NCBI RefSeq assembly: GCF_019904255.1
Contig: NZ_CP063203.1
Span: 1,932,001-1,996,000, forward strand
Source of the DNA: Marixanthomonas sp. SCSIO 43207
Lineage (GTDB): Bacteria; Bacteroidota; Bacteroidia; Flavobacteriales; Flavobacteriaceae
Reading direction: 5' to 3'
DNA length: 64,000 bases
Below are positions 44,937-55,198 of the stretch, one piece after another. The first letter of the stretch is position 1; every line of letters begins with the position of its first letter. The position numbers and the translations under genes were made by a program. A model generated the notes under the pieces. The model saw only the letters and a program-made list of their open reading frames with translations, had not been told where the DNA came from and ran no database searches.

Positions 44937-46715
44937 TTAATTACGGTCATAGATTTTTTCATAAAGATCTTTGTATTTTTCTTGTATAACTTTACGTTTC
45001 ATTTTCATAGTAGGAGTAAGGTGTCCTTCTTCAATGCTCCAAATGTCTGGTGTAAGTTCAAACTTTTTTACCTTTTCCCATTTACCGTATCGTTCATTAT
45101 AAAAGTCAACTTCTTCTTGTATGCGTTCTATAACTTTTTCGTCTTTAACAATTTCGTTAGGATCTTCAGAAATAGTTCTACCTTTTTTTGCAGCCCATTC
45201 TTTTATAAACTCAAAATCTGGTTGTATTAATGCAGCAGGCATTTTTTCTCCTTCTCCTACAACCAAAATCTGTTCAATAAAACGAGATTGTTTCATGTCA
45301 TTTTCTATTAACTGAGGAGCAACATATTTACCACCACTGGTTTTAAACATTGATTTTTTACGATCGGTAATTTTTAAAAAACCATCTTTATCAACTTCTC
45401 CTATGTCACCGGTATGAAAATATCCATCGACGAGAACTTCTTCTGTTTTTTCTTTGTCTTTATAATAGCCACACATAACTTGTGGACCTTTTATTAATAT
45501 TTCTCCGTCATCAGCAATTTTAACTTCGGTTTCTCTTAAAGGTTTTCCTACTGTTCCTATCTTAAAACCTTTATCACGCATATCATTTACAGCAACTACG
45601 GGTGAGGTTTCGGTTAAACCATATCCTTCCATTACCGGAATTTCTGCTGCATTAAAAACTCGAGCCAAACGTGGTTGCAAAGCAGCGCTACCACTAGCAA
45701 TTGCTTCAAGTTTACCGCCCAAAGCTTCTTGCCATTTGCTAAAGATTAATTTACGAGCTAAGCTAAGTTTGGTTTCATACCACCATCCGTTTTCACCGTA
45801 TGGTTCGTATTCAAGACCTAATTCAATAGCCCAATAAAACAGTTTCTTTTTTATGCCAGTTAATTCGGCTCCTTTTGCATAAATTTTATCATATACTTTT
45901 TCTAAAAGTCTAGGTACTGCACTCATTACGTGTGGTTGTACTTCTTTTAAATTGTCGCTAATAGTCTCTAATGACTCTGCAAAATGAATTTCAACTCCTG
46001 CATATTGATACATATACAATAGCATTCGTTCATAAATGTGACATACCGGAAGAAAGCTTAGAGCTTTAGATTTTCCTAATTCAATAGGTAAGCGTTCGGC
46101 ACTATATTTTGCGTTGCTTGCAATATTTTTATGAGAAAGCATAACACCCTTAGGTCGTCCTGTTGTACCAGATGTATATATTAACGTTGCTAGGTCGTCT
46201 TCAGTAATGGCTTCTTTTCTTTTTTCTACTTCATCTTGATTGCTGTCGTCTTTACCCTTTTCTAAAACTTCTTTCCAATTTTTACAGCCTTCAATTTCAT
46301 CAAAACTATAGATTTCTTTTAAAGAAGGTACGTTGTTTTTAATACTAGCAACTTTATCAAAAACCTCTTTACAAGAAACAAAAACGTACTTACACTCACT
46401 GTGATTGAGAACATATTCATACTCATCTTCAGAAATAGTTGGGTAAATAGGAACATCTTGAGCTCCTGTTTGCATAATACCTATATCACAAATATTCCAT
46501 TCTGTACGGTTGGTCATTGATATGATAGCAATTTTATCATTAGGCTCAATTTCCATTCGTAGCAACGCACGACTTAATGTATTTGCTTTGTCAATATACT
46601 CTTGTATTGATGTAGCTTCCCAAGTTCCATTGTATTTTGTAACCAATGCTTTTTGTTGTGGATGTTTTTCCAGTTGATAATATGGGAAGTCAAATAGTCT
46701 TTTAGGGTCTGTCAT
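44937..46715 (-). CDS. fadD: Long-chain fatty acid-CoA ligase
   Basis: 592 aa AMP-binding enzyme. Motifs: LIYTSGTTGRPKGVMLSHKN (P-loop), VMEGYGLTETSPVV, YFHTGDIGEVDKDGFLKITDRKK. It activates long-chain fatty acids with ATP and CoA, supplying the nearby beta-oxidation operon. It belongs to the FAA1-like long-chain group (LLYMYQYAGVEIHFAESLETI). It lies upstream of the sensor kinase on the same strand (47-bp gap), so the kinase-regulator pair may be cotranscribed. A 7-bp inverted repeat sits upstream of its start. Confidence 0.92.
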   Translation of the reverse strand: MTDPKRLFDFPYYQLEKHPQQKALVTKYNGTWEATSIQEYIDKANTLSRALLRMEIEPNDKIAIISMTNRTEWNICDIGIMQTGAQDVPIYPTISEDEYEYVLNHSECKYVFVSCKEVFDKVASIKNNVPSLKEIYSFDEIEGCKNWKEVLEKGKDDSNQDEVEKRKEAITEDDLATLIYTSGTTGRPKGVMLSHKNIASNAKYSAERLPIELGKSKALSFLPVCHIYERMLLYMYQYAGVEIHFAESLETISDNLKEVQPHVMSAVPRLLEKVYDKIYAKGAELTGIKKKLFYWAIELGLEYEPYGENGWWYETKLSLARKLIFSKWQEALGGKLEAIASGSAALQPRLARVFNAAEIPVMEGYGLTETSPVVAVNDMRDKGFKIGTVGKPLRETEVKIADDGEILIKGPQVMCGYYKDKEKTEEVLVDGYFHTGDIGEVDKDGFLKITDRKKSMFKTSGGKYVAPQLIENDMKQSRFIEQILVVGEGEKMPAALIQPDFEFIKEWAAKKGRTISEDPNEIVKDEKVIERIQEEVDFYNERYGKWEKVKKFELTPDIWSIEEGHLTPTMKMKRKVIQEKYKDLYEKIYDRN

Positions 46716-46759
46716 AATTAAGTATGTCTAGTATAGGTGCAAAATAGTAAAACTATTTA

Positions 46760-46797
46760 TAAAAAAAATGGAGCAACCTTAAATTTGTTGCTCCATT
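46760..46797 (-). terminator. Terminator of the M14 carboxypeptidase gene
   Basis: 11-bp stem GTTGCTCCATT / AATGGAGCAAC (plus-strand coordinates) with a 9-nt loop; the A run on the plus strand gives a U tract in minus-strand RNA. Confidence 0.85.
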
Positions 46798-46826
46798 AAA
46801 ATTAATGAATATTTTTTAAAATTTAA

Positions 46827-49220
46827 TTATTGCTTCAAAATTTTAAATGTTTGTGAGTTGTTTTCAGAAGTTAATTTTAAAATATAAACTCCAGATGCAA
46901 ACTTAGTATAATCTATAATTTGTGAGCCTTTATTATCTTTTGAATTGAATACTTGTTGTCCTTGTAGTGTGAAAATTTCGGCTGAGTAATTAGTCAATAT
47001 TATTTTAATGTGTAGTTGATTTTCAACAGGGTTTGGATAAATTTTAAATTGATTTTCTGAAATTTCTGAAACACTTAAGCCCGAATCTGTTACTACATTT
47101 ATAGTTAAATCATCAAAATAAAAGCCATCTTCTGTCACACCACCATCAGATTGAAATTGAAAACGAATCAATATAGTTTGTCCCAAGTAATCGCTCAGAT
47201 TTATTTCTTCCAAAACCCAATCGTTTTGAGAGCCGTCATATAAAGGTTCTCCGGTTGGTTGTCCGCTGTTAGTGCTTCCGGCATTTGTGAATTTTCCACA
47301 TTGTGGTATCCAAGTAGAACCATTATTGGTTGATACTTCAAACTGGGTATAGTCCCAATTATTTTCTATATCCCATTTTGCATAAAAAGTTACGTTTGCG
47401 CCAATGGCGTCTGTTAAGTCTACAGCGTTACTTAAAGTTATTGTTTTATTACTGTTGTCTTGATAGTTTCCGTTAGGTGAATCTGTAATAGAACTTGAAG
47501 GTGATACAAACGATGCGGTTGTCGTTCCCCATCCGTTATTATCAAAGTGAGTAGTGACACTATCACCAGCATCTTCAAAAATAGGTTCTAATTCGCCAAA
47601 CTGTTTGGTTACTCGTATAGCGGTATCGTAACTTCCGTTGTTTACTATTAAGTCATATACAACGTCATCGCCTGCTTGCACATCATTTGTAAGAGTGTAT
47701 TCAATACTTCCGGTATCTTCGTCTAGAAGTTGAAGATTGGTATAGCTTACCGGGTTGCCTGCTGAAGCTATATTTGCTGAAACAGGGTTAAGGCTTACAG
47801 TAAAGTTTCCGTTGCCATTTATGCCTAATCTTTTAATATTGAATTCTGCATTATTGATTGCAGAATTCCCTGTAAATGATGGGGTGATGTCTGTTACTTC
47901 GGCATAATTGTTTACCATTTTTGCAGAGGTAAGATTTAAATACATCATTCCTTTTGAAAGAGGTATAATTTGATTGCTTGGTGGCCAAAACTCTGGACCA
48001 ATCTCTGGAGTCATGGCGTATATTTTATCGTGCGTATTAACGGTTCCGTACATAAAGTCATCACTATCACCGGCAGCAGGATATAAGTCTGATGATAAAA
48101 TATTATCAAATCCATTACGTGAAACTAACTCTTCTGAAATTCCTACAAAAAGATCGTTTTCTGCTGTAGGAGCATTTTCAGTATATCCGTATGGATATAA
48201 TAATAAATCACCGTGCGTGTGATTATTTAATGCCATCACAAAGTTGTGATTTTCAACGAAAAATTTCATCGCTTGAGTTTCTACTTCCGAAAAAGGAGCC
48301 GGACCGTGGTAAGTTGGGTCATTTGTATTTGATGAAGCACCTTGACCTCCCCAAGTTCCATTATTTGGGTTGCCGTCAATGTAATACTCATAGTTGCGGT
48401 TTAAGTCTATACCATAAGTATTGTTTCGGTTTTTACGCCAAAAACCTCCTCCATTTGGATCTGTTTTTTCGTTATATAGATAACCATCTGGGTTAATTAC
48501 CGGTACAAAATACAATTCTGTATTATTCACAATGCTTTGTATTTCTGGATCTGAATCATAATTTTCTAACAAATACCACATATAAAAAACCAACTGTGAT
48601 AACGAGACAGGTTCTCGAGCGTGGTGTATTGCAGTATATAAAATTTGAGGTTCGCCCTCTGAAGTATTTTCAGGATTGTCACTTATTTTGACCCATTTAA
48701 TACCATTACCTCCTATGGATGGTGTAGTTGAGTTATCTGGAGTTCCTTCGGTTAAAAATGAACCAATGTTTTCTTTTTCGGTAATTAAATCTGGGTATTG
48801 AGCACGCATGGCATCTAGTTCATCCAATAACTCTTGATAGGTTAAATACCCGCCCATTGAGCCTAAATCAAAATTGGAAGGAGTTTGGTAATTTTCAGTA
48901 TCATCATCGCAACTAGGATTGTTGATTGGCGCTTGTAGTTGATTGCGTTGTAAAAAATATTGCTTACTATCTTCAATTAAAACTTCAACTTTATAACCTG
49001 CATTTCTAGCTTGTGTTAATTCAGAAACTGAGAAATCTGAAATAATAAAGTGGCCTATTTTGTGAGTTCCATGCTCTACCGGAATACCCAATGAAGCCAA
49101 TTTTGATAAATCTTCAGTAGTAGAATAGTTGATTTTTGCTCGTTGGTATTTTTCTTGTACTTCTTGTGCATACACAAATGAAGTGGTTACCAATAAAAAG
49201 AGGAGTAATAATTGTTTCAT
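46827..49220 (-). CDS. T9SS-secreted M14 zinc carboxypeptidase
   Basis: 797 aa. Signal peptide (LLLLFLLVTTSFVYAQ), N-terminal propeptide-like region (KINYSTTEDLSKLASLGIPV), then the M14 domain: zinc ligands in AIHHAREPVS (HxxE), Arg/Asn substrate residues in DLNRNYEYY, third His in MALNNHTHGDLLLYPYG, and catalytic Glu in TPEIGPEF. Downstream beta-sandwich modules precede the T9SS type A sorting domain (KIYPNPVENQLHIKI, FASGVYILKL). It releases C-terminal residues from proteins outside the cell. Confidence 0.92.
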   Translation of the reverse strand: MKQLLLLFLLVTTSFVYAQEVQEKYQRAKINYSTTEDLSKLASLGIPVEHGTHKIGHFIISDFSVSELTQARNAGYKVEVLIEDSKQYFLQRNQLQAPINNPSCDDDTENYQTPSNFDLGSMGGYLTYQELLDELDAMRAQYPDLITEKENIGSFLTEGTPDNSTTPSIGGNGIKWVKISDNPENTSEGEPQILYTAIHHAREPVSLSQLVFYMWYLLENYDSDPEIQSIVNNTELYFVPVINPDGYLYNEKTDPNGGGFWRKNRNNTYGIDLNRNYEYYIDGNPNNGTWGGQGASSNTNDPTYHGPAPFSEVETQAMKFFVENHNFVMALNNHTHGDLLLYPYGYTENAPTAENDLFVGISEELVSRNGFDNILSSDLYPAAGDSDDFMYGTVNTHDKIYAMTPEIGPEFWPPSNQIIPLSKGMMYLNLTSAKMVNNYAEVTDITPSFTGNSAINNAEFNIKRLGINGNGNFTVSLNPVSANIASAGNPVSYTNLQLLDEDTGSIEYTLTNDVQAGDDVVYDLIVNNGSYDTAIRVTKQFGELEPIFEDAGDSVTTHFDNNGWGTTTASFVSPSSSITDSPNGNYQDNSNKTITLSNAVDLTDAIGANVTFYAKWDIENNWDYTQFEVSTNNGSTWIPQCGKFTNAGSTNSGQPTGEPLYDGSQNDWVLEEINLSDYLGQTILIRFQFQSDGGVTEDGFYFDDLTINVVTDSGLSVSEISENQFKIYPNPVENQLHIKIILTNYSAEIFTLQGQQVFNSKDNKGSQIIDYTKFASGVYILKLTSENNSQTFKILKQ

Positions 49221-49275
49221 AATGTATTTTAATTTTTTGTACTCTTAAAACGACTTGAAAAACAACATATTGCAA

Positions 49276-52200
49276 TTAGTGTTTTTCTAACCATTTTCTA
49301 GCATTAACAAAAGCTTCTAACCAAGGAGAAACTTCATCGTTACGATTTTTTGGATAATGTGCCCAGTTCCAAGGGAAAGTAGAACGTTCTAAGTGAGGCA
49401 TCATAACAAGGTGTCTTCCGGTTTCATCGGTCATCATAGCGGTGTTAAAATCACTTCCGTTAGGATTTGCCGGAAAGGTTTCATACCCATATTTTCCTAC
49501 AATATTGTAATTTTCTTCAGAGAGTGGGAAGCTAAACTTTCCTTCACCGTGTGCAGCCCAAATACCCAATGTACTTCCGGCTAAAGAAGATAACATTACA
49601 GAATTATTTTCTTGTATAGTAACCGAGGTAAAATTACATTCAAATTTTCCGCTATCATTATGAAGCATTTTTGGTTTTTGGTCATGATGAGGTGTTAATA
49701 GACCAAGCTCAACAAATAGTTGACAACCATTACAAACTCCTAATGAAAGCGTGTCGTCTTTTGCAAAAAAGTTTTTTAAAGCTTTATTGGCCTTGTCGTT
49801 ATATAAAAACGCACCAGCCCAGCCTTTTGCACTTCCTAAAACATCACTGTTTGAAAAACCACCTACAGCGGCTATAAATTTAATATCTTCAAGTGTTTCA
49901 CGACCCTCAATTAAATCGGTCATATGAACGTCTTTAACATCAAAACCGGCTAGGTACATAGCATTGGCCATTTCCCGTTCACTGTTGCTTCCTTTTTCAC
50001 GAAGAATAGCAGCTTTGATACGAGGTTTTTCTGAAGAAATTTGTGGTAAGCTACCTTCAAACTGCTTTGGAAACGTAAATTGAAGCGGCTGTTTTTTATA
50101 ATTATGAAAACGCTCTTCGGCTTTAATTTTTCCGCTTTGTTTTTCATCCAATAAATGAGAGGTTGTGTACCAAACGTCTCGCATTTTTGGAATTTCAAAA
50201 CTCAATGGATTATCATTAAATTGAATAGTTAGTTTTTCAGAAGCAGTAACCGTTCCTATTTTTTTGAATCCAATATTTGCTGAAGTGAAAGCCTCTTCAA
50301 TAGCATTGTCTTCTGAAGCTTGAACAACAACGCCACAATTTTCAGAGAATAATATTTTCACGATATCATCTCCCAAGTCTGAAAGATTTAAATTTGCCCC
50401 TAAATTAGTTTCAGCAAAACACATTTCCAATAACGTAGTAATTAATCCTCCTGAAGCTACATCGTGACCTGCTGCAATGTTTCCTTCAGAAATTAAATTT
50501 TGGAGGGTGTTAAAAACAGTTTTTACATAGGCTGCACTTTTAACGCTTGGCACTTCATTACCTACTGTGTTTAATATTTGAGCAAATGACGATCCTCCTA
50601 GTTTAAAATCATCTTGTGAAATATTGATATAGTAGAGGCTTCCGGCATTTTTTTGAAGGACCGGCTCTACGGTCTTTTTAATATCTTTACAATGACCAGC
50701 AGCCGATATAATCACAGTTCCTGGAGAAATTACTTCCTCGTTTTTATATTTCTGCTTCATAGAAAGCGAATCTTTACCCGTAGGAACATTGATACCTAAA
50801 TCAATAGCAAATTCTGAAACACCTTGAACGGCTTGATATAGACGAGCATCTTCACCTTCATTGTTACACGGCCACATCCAGTTTGCAGAAAGTGATACAC
50901 TTTTTAAACCTTCTTCAAGAGGAGCCCAAACGATGTTGGTAAGCGCTTCGGTGATTGAGTTTCTAGAGCCTGCTACTGGATCAACTAATCCAGAAACAGG
51001 TGAGTGGCCAATAGAGGTTGCCACTCCATCTTTACCGTTATAATCTAGAGCCATTACGCCACAATTATTTAATGGCAATTGTAAAGGTCCTGCACATTGT
51101 TGTTTGGCAACACGCCCTGTAACACAACGGTCAACTTTATTGGTTAACCAGTCCTTACATCCAACAGCCTCCAGCTGTAAAAGTTGCTCAACATATTCTT
51201 GAATATGTGCAGAAATGTATTCAGGGTTTTTATAGTTTCTTATGACTGTTTTATCTTTTAAAACAGTTTTAGGAGAACTACCAAACATATCTGCTAGTTC
51301 AAAATCCATTGGTTTTTCACCTGTGGTTTTACTTTCAAAAGTAAATCGGTGATCTCCTGTAACATCACCAACTTCATACATAGGAGAACGCTCTCTATCT
51401 GAAACGCGTTTCAGTTTTTCAATATCTTGATCCCCAATTACAAGCCCCATGCGTTCTTGTGATTCGTTACCTATAATTTCTTTTGCTGAAAGGGTAGGGT
51501 CGCCAACAGGAAGTTTATCTAGATCAATTGCTCCACCTGTTTCTTCAACCAACTCACTTAAACAATTTAAGTGACCACCGGCTCCATGATCGTGAATAGA
51601 AACAATAGGGTTGGTTTCACTTTCTACCATTCCGCGAACGGCATTTGCAGCTCTTTTTTGCATTTCGGGATTGCTTCGTTGAATCGCATTAAGTTCAATA
51701 CCGCTTTCAAACTCACCCGTATCTGCAGAAGAAACAGCAGCTCCTCCCATACCAATACGATAATTTTCGCCCCCGAGAATCACAATTTTATCTCCTTTTT
51801 TAGGTATATCTTTTAAAGCTTGATTTGCTTTTCCGTAGCCTACACCTCCGGCAAGCATAATTACTTTGTCAAAGCCAAGCTTGCGGGCTTCTTCTTCATG
51901 TTCAAAAGTAAAAACAGAGCCTGCGATTAAAGGTTGCCCAAATTTGTTTCCAAAATCTGAAGCACCGTTACTGGCCTTTATAAGAATATCTAATGGAGTT
52001 TGATATAACCAGTCGCGTTCTTCCATGGCTTTCTCCCAAGGTCGAGCGTCATTTAATCGAGAATATGACGTCATATACACAGCTGTTCCTGCCAAAGGTA
52101 AAGAGCCTTTTCCGCCGGCAAGACGGTCTCTTATCTCACCACCGCTTCCGGTTGCAGCACCGTTAAATGGCTCAACAGTTGTTGGGAAATTGTGTGTTTC

Positions 52201-52941
52201 AGCTTTTAGAGAGATAACACTTTCAAATTCAGAATTTTTATAAAAATCAGGTTTATCTGGTGAAAGCGGTGCAAATTGAACAGCTTTTGGACCTTTAATG
52301 AAAGCAACATTGTCTTTGTAAGCTGAAACAATGCTATTTGGATTTTCTTCTGAAGTTTTTTTAATCATTTTAAAAAGAGAAGAAGGCATCTCTTTTCCGT
52401 CAATTTCAAATGTTCCATTAAAAATTTTGTGACGGCAGTGCTCACTATTTACTTGGCTAAAACCAAATACTTCACTATCGGTTAATTTTCGATTAAGTTT
52501 GGTTGAAAGATTTTCAAGGTAAGCTACCTCTTCTTTGTTGAGTGCTAGTCCCTCGGCCTCGTTAAAAGCAGCAATATCATCAATGTTTTTTATTGCCTCT
52601 GGCTCAATATTTATTATAAAAGTTTCTTGAGTAAGGTTGTTGTATTTTTGAAACAACATAGGATCATAGTCTGTAAAATCATCCTCAACTTTTTTAAATT
52701 CTTCAATACGAGTGATGCCTTCAATACCCATATTTTGAGTGATTTCCATAGCATTGGTGCTCCAAGGAGTAATCATTGCTGCTCTTGGACCAATGAATGA
52801 ACCATTAACTTGTTGCTGGGGTTTTGAAGATTCTTGAGTCGCAAAAAGCCATTGTAGTTTTTTAATGTCCTGCTCTGAAAATTCATTGTTTGTTTGTACT
52901 GCAAAAATAGCGTGAGTTGAAGCTGAAAAATAGTGAATCAT
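49276..52941 (-). CDS. purL: Phosphoribosylformylglycinamidine synthase (large fused form)
   Basis: 1221 aa from ATG 52941 (MIHYFSAST). The GTG at 52974 is also in frame but lies on a TAAATTTG -7 box, which makes it an unlikely start. The N-terminal PurS-like domain is followed by the linker, two AIRS-like synthase halves (SEHCRHKIF, GVATSIGHSPVSGLVDP, GHDVASGGLITTLLEMCF) and a C-terminal glutaminase (SLGVCNGCQLFVELGLL with nucleophile Cys, AHGEGKF with His). It converts FGAR to FGAM in purine synthesis. It lies in a nuclease-rich neighbourhood. Confidence 0.95.
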   Translation of the reverse strand: MIHYFSASTHAIFAVQTNNEFSEQDIKKLQWLFATQESSKPQQQVNGSFIGPRAAMITPWSTNAMEITQNMGIEGITRIEEFKKVEDDFTDYDPMLFQKYNNLTQETFIINIEPEAIKNIDDIAAFNEAEGLALNKEEVAYLENLSTKLNRKLTDSEVFGFSQVNSEHCRHKIFNGTFEIDGKEMPSSLFKMIKKTSEENPNSIVSAYKDNVAFIKGPKAVQFAPLSPDKPDFYKNSEFESVISLKAETHNFPTTVEPFNGAATGSGGEIRDRLAGGKGSLPLAGTAVYMTSYSRLNDARPWEKAMEERDWLYQTPLDILIKASNGASDFGNKFGQPLIAGSVFTFEHEEEARKLGFDKVIMLAGGVGYGKANQALKDIPKKGDKIVILGGENYRIGMGGAAVSSADTGEFESGIELNAIQRSNPEMQKRAANAVRGMVESETNPIVSIHDHGAGGHLNCLSELVEETGGAIDLDKLPVGDPTLSAKEIIGNESQERMGLVIGDQDIEKLKRVSDRERSPMYEVGDVTGDHRFTFESKTTGEKPMDFELADMFGSSPKTVLKDKTVIRNYKNPEYISAHIQEYVEQLLQLEAVGCKDWLTNKVDRCVTGRVAKQQCAGPLQLPLNNCGVMALDYNGKDGVATSIGHSPVSGLVDPVAGSRNSITEALTNIVWAPLEEGLKSVSLSANWMWPCNNEGEDARLYQAVQGVSEFAIDLGINVPTGKDSLSMKQKYKNEEVISPGTVIISAAGHCKDIKKTVEPVLQKNAGSLYYINISQDDFKLGGSSFAQILNTVGNEVPSVKSAAYVKTVFNTLQNLISEGNIAAGHDVASGGLITTLLEMCFAETNLGANLNLSDLGDDIVKILFSENCGVVVQASEDNAIEEAFTSANIGFKKIGTVTASEKLTIQFNDNPLSFEIPKMRDVWYTTSHLLDEKQSGKIKAEERFHNYKKQPLQFTFPKQFEGSLPQISSEKPRIKAAILREKGSNSEREMANAMYLAGFDVKDVHMTDLIEGRETLEDIKFIAAVGGFSNSDVLGSAKGWAGAFLYNDKANKALKNFFAKDDTLSLGVCNGCQLFVELGLLTPHHDQKPKMLHNDSGKFECNFTSVTIQENNSVMLSSLAGSTLGIWAAHGEGKFSFPLSEENYNIVGKYGYETFPANPNGSDFNTAMMTDETGRHLVMMPHLERSTFPWNWAHYPKNRNDEVSPWLEAFVNARKWLEKH

Positions 52942-52973
52942 ATTGCCGTTATGTTGTTCAGTTTTAGAAAGCA

Positions 52974-52981
52974 CAAATTTA
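52974..52981 (-). promoter_or_regulatory. -7 box of purL
   Basis: TAAATTTG on the minus strand (52981 to 52974), exact match, 32 bp before ATG 52941. It decides the start codon choice for purL. Confidence 0.5.
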
Positions 52982-53112
52982 CAGTAAATCTTCAGAATGA
53001 CCGTTACTTTTTTTAGCTGTTATACACAAGGTTTTCAACTTTTTTTGAAGATTTTTTATATTATATTACTGTTACTTTATAAGAATGTTATTTTTTCTCA
53101 CACAGTTAATTG

Positions 53113-53120
53113 TATTTTTG
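53113..53120 (+). promoter_or_regulatory. -7 box of the endonuclease I gene
   Basis: TATTTTTG, exact TAnnTTTG match, 18 bp before ATG 53139. Confidence 0.5.
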
Positions 53121-53138
53121 AGCAAACACTTTCTTTTT

Positions 53139-55100
53139 ATGAAACAATTTTCCTTTTTGCTTTTTACCTTACTATTTGTTTATTCTGTTAGTGCACAAGT
53201 GGTAATCAATGAGTTTGACACCGATACAGATGGTCAAGATTTTGAAGAGTTTGTAGAATTAAAAACAGATGTACCAAACACCAATCTTGATGATTATGTT
53301 TTGGTGTTTTTTAATGGATCTGAAAGTGGTGGCGATAGTAGTTACTTAGCATTTGATCTAGATGGTTTTTCAACAGATATTAATGGGATTTTGGTAATAG
53401 GAAGTAGTACCGTTTCTCCTGTTCCTGAATTTTTAATCCCACCGGCAATAATTCAGAATGGAGCCGATGCAGTAGCTATTTATGAAGGAAGCGAAGCAGA
53501 TTTTCCAGAAGGAACTTTAGCAACAACAATAAATTTGATTGATGCTCTAGCATATGATACAAATGACGCAGATGATACTAATTTAATGGCCTTATTGGGG
53601 CTAACAGAACAGATCAATGAAGGAGAAAATGGAAACCAAACAACCGAATCTATTCAACGTAACCCCGACGGAACATATATAGTAACAACTCCTACACCCG
53701 GAGCCTTAAATGATGGTAGTGGTGTAGACTTAAATGGGGTTTCATTTACTACAAACCAACAGGAGTACACAGAAGGCGACACTATGATAATCACATTTAC
53801 TACAGAACAGGCTGTGAGTAGTGATCTTAATTTTCAGTTTACGTTAACAAATGACTCATTTACTACTGAAGATTTTACAGGTAACACTTCTGTATTTATT
53901 CCTGAAGGAATGTCTGAAACTACAGTTACAATTCAATTATTAGAAGATGGAATCAACGATGGAGATGAATTTGCTGAAATTGATATACAAACGTTGCCCC
54001 AAGAATACAATCGCCTTATTGATAATGTGGAGTTTTTGGTAGTAGATTTAGATTTTACAGTTGCTCCGTGGGGAACTCCTATTGACCCTACTTTTGATCT
54101 AGTAGAAAGCACTGAGCCTGAAGCCTATTACAATTCATTAGGGGGTTTAGCAGATGGTGATTTAAGGCAAGCAATTCAAGATATTATTGCAAACCCTGCA
54201 ACCGTTAGAAGCCAAACCTATGCAGATGCCATTGATATATTAAAAGACGCTGATCAAAACCCAGAAAACAGTAATGAAGTTTGGTTGTTATACACAGAAC
54301 AGCCAAGAGCCAAAGTAGATTTTCAAGATCTTGGCGGTAGTAATGTAGGAAAATGGAATAGGGAGCATACTTATCCACGCTCAAGAGGCGGTTTTTTTGA
54401 AATAGAAGCAGATGAAGTTGCAGATGGTATAAACATCTTTGTTGCCACCAATGCAGATTCTCTTCGTCATGGAATTTCAGATGCACATGCGTTACGCGCT
54501 GTTGATGGTCCCGAAAACAGCTCTAGAGGTAATCAAGATTATGGTGAATATTCAGGACCTTCCGGAAATTTAGGAAGTTTTAAAGGAGATGTTGCAAGAG
54601 CTGTGTTGTTTTTGGCTGTGCGCTATAATGATATTGATGTGGTTGATGGAGACCCGCCAAACACAACAGAAGGAGAATTAGGTGACTTACAAACGCTCTT
54701 AGAATGGCACAGAAATGATCCGCCAGATGATTTTGAAATGAATAGAAACAATATTGTTTATACTTGGCAATTCAACAGAAATCCATTTATTGATCGCCCT
54801 ATTTTGGTTGAGCATATCTGGGGAAATCTTCAAGGTGAAACATATGAACTTCCGCTAACAATTGAAGAAAATTCACTTTCTGAAGTAATTATGTATCCCA
54901 ATCCTGTTTCAGAAACCTTACATATAAAAGGAATTTCAGAAAAAACTGAGTTGAGTATATATTCTGTTGATGGAAAAAAAATTGAACATCAAACTCTTAC
55001 AAAAGATAAAGAAGTGCAACTTAATTATCAAGCTGGAGCCTATATAGTGATTCTAGTTTCAAAAAATAATACCGAGGTGAAACACATAATCGTTAAATAA
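53139..55100 (+). CDS. T9SS-secreted endonuclease I with lamin-tail domain
   Basis: 653 aa from ATG 53139, which starts a good signal peptide (FLLFTLLFVYSVSAQ); an upstream in-frame ATG lies before the -7 box and is rejected. Order: lamin-tail domain (VVINEFDTDTDGQDFEEFVEL, ~20-180), a Calx-beta-like region (~200-310), the endonuclease I His-Me domain (WNREHTYPRSRGG, DGINIFVATNADSLRHG, NSSRGNQDYGE; ~330-565), and a T9SS sorting domain (MYPNPVSETLHIKG). It degrades extracellular DNA. A second such nuclease lies at 58.2-59.2 kb. Confidence 0.88.
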   Translation: MKQFSFLLFTLLFVYSVSAQVVINEFDTDTDGQDFEEFVELKTDVPNTNLDDYVLVFFNGSESGGDSSYLAFDLDGFSTDINGILVIGSSTVSPVPEFLIPPAIIQNGADAVAIYEGSEADFPEGTLATTINLIDALAYDTNDADDTNLMALLGLTEQINEGENGNQTTESIQRNPDGTYIVTTPTPGALNDGSGVDLNGVSFTTNQQEYTEGDTMIITFTTEQAVSSDLNFQFTLTNDSFTTEDFTGNTSVFIPEGMSETTVTIQLLEDGINDGDEFAEIDIQTLPQEYNRLIDNVEFLVVDLDFTVAPWGTPIDPTFDLVESTEPEAYYNSLGGLADGDLRQAIQDIIANPATVRSQTYADAIDILKDADQNPENSNEVWLLYTEQPRAKVDFQDLGGSNVGKWNREHTYPRSRGGFFEIEADEVADGINIFVATNADSLRHGISDAHALRAVDGPENSSRGNQDYGEYSGPSGNLGSFKGDVARAVLFLAVRYNDIDVVDGDPPNTTEGELGDLQTLLEWHRNDPPDDFEMNRNNIVYTWQFNRNPFIDRPILVEHIWGNLQGETYELPLTIEENSLSEVIMYPNPVSETLHIKGISEKTELSIYSVDGKKIEHQTLTKDKEVQLNYQAGAYIVILVSKNNTEVKHIIVK

Positions 55101-55198
55101 TGAGCAAAACCGTTAATCTCTATAGGATTAATGGATTGTTATTTAGTAATTATTAGTATATTGCACAGACTGATTATTAATGTATTATATTAAAAATT

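Noticed and set aside
52942..52974. GTG start extending PurL by 11 residues
   Set aside because: The GTG lies within an exact TAAATTTG -7 box, so the transcript should begin downstream; ATG 52941 matches the usual PurL N-terminus.
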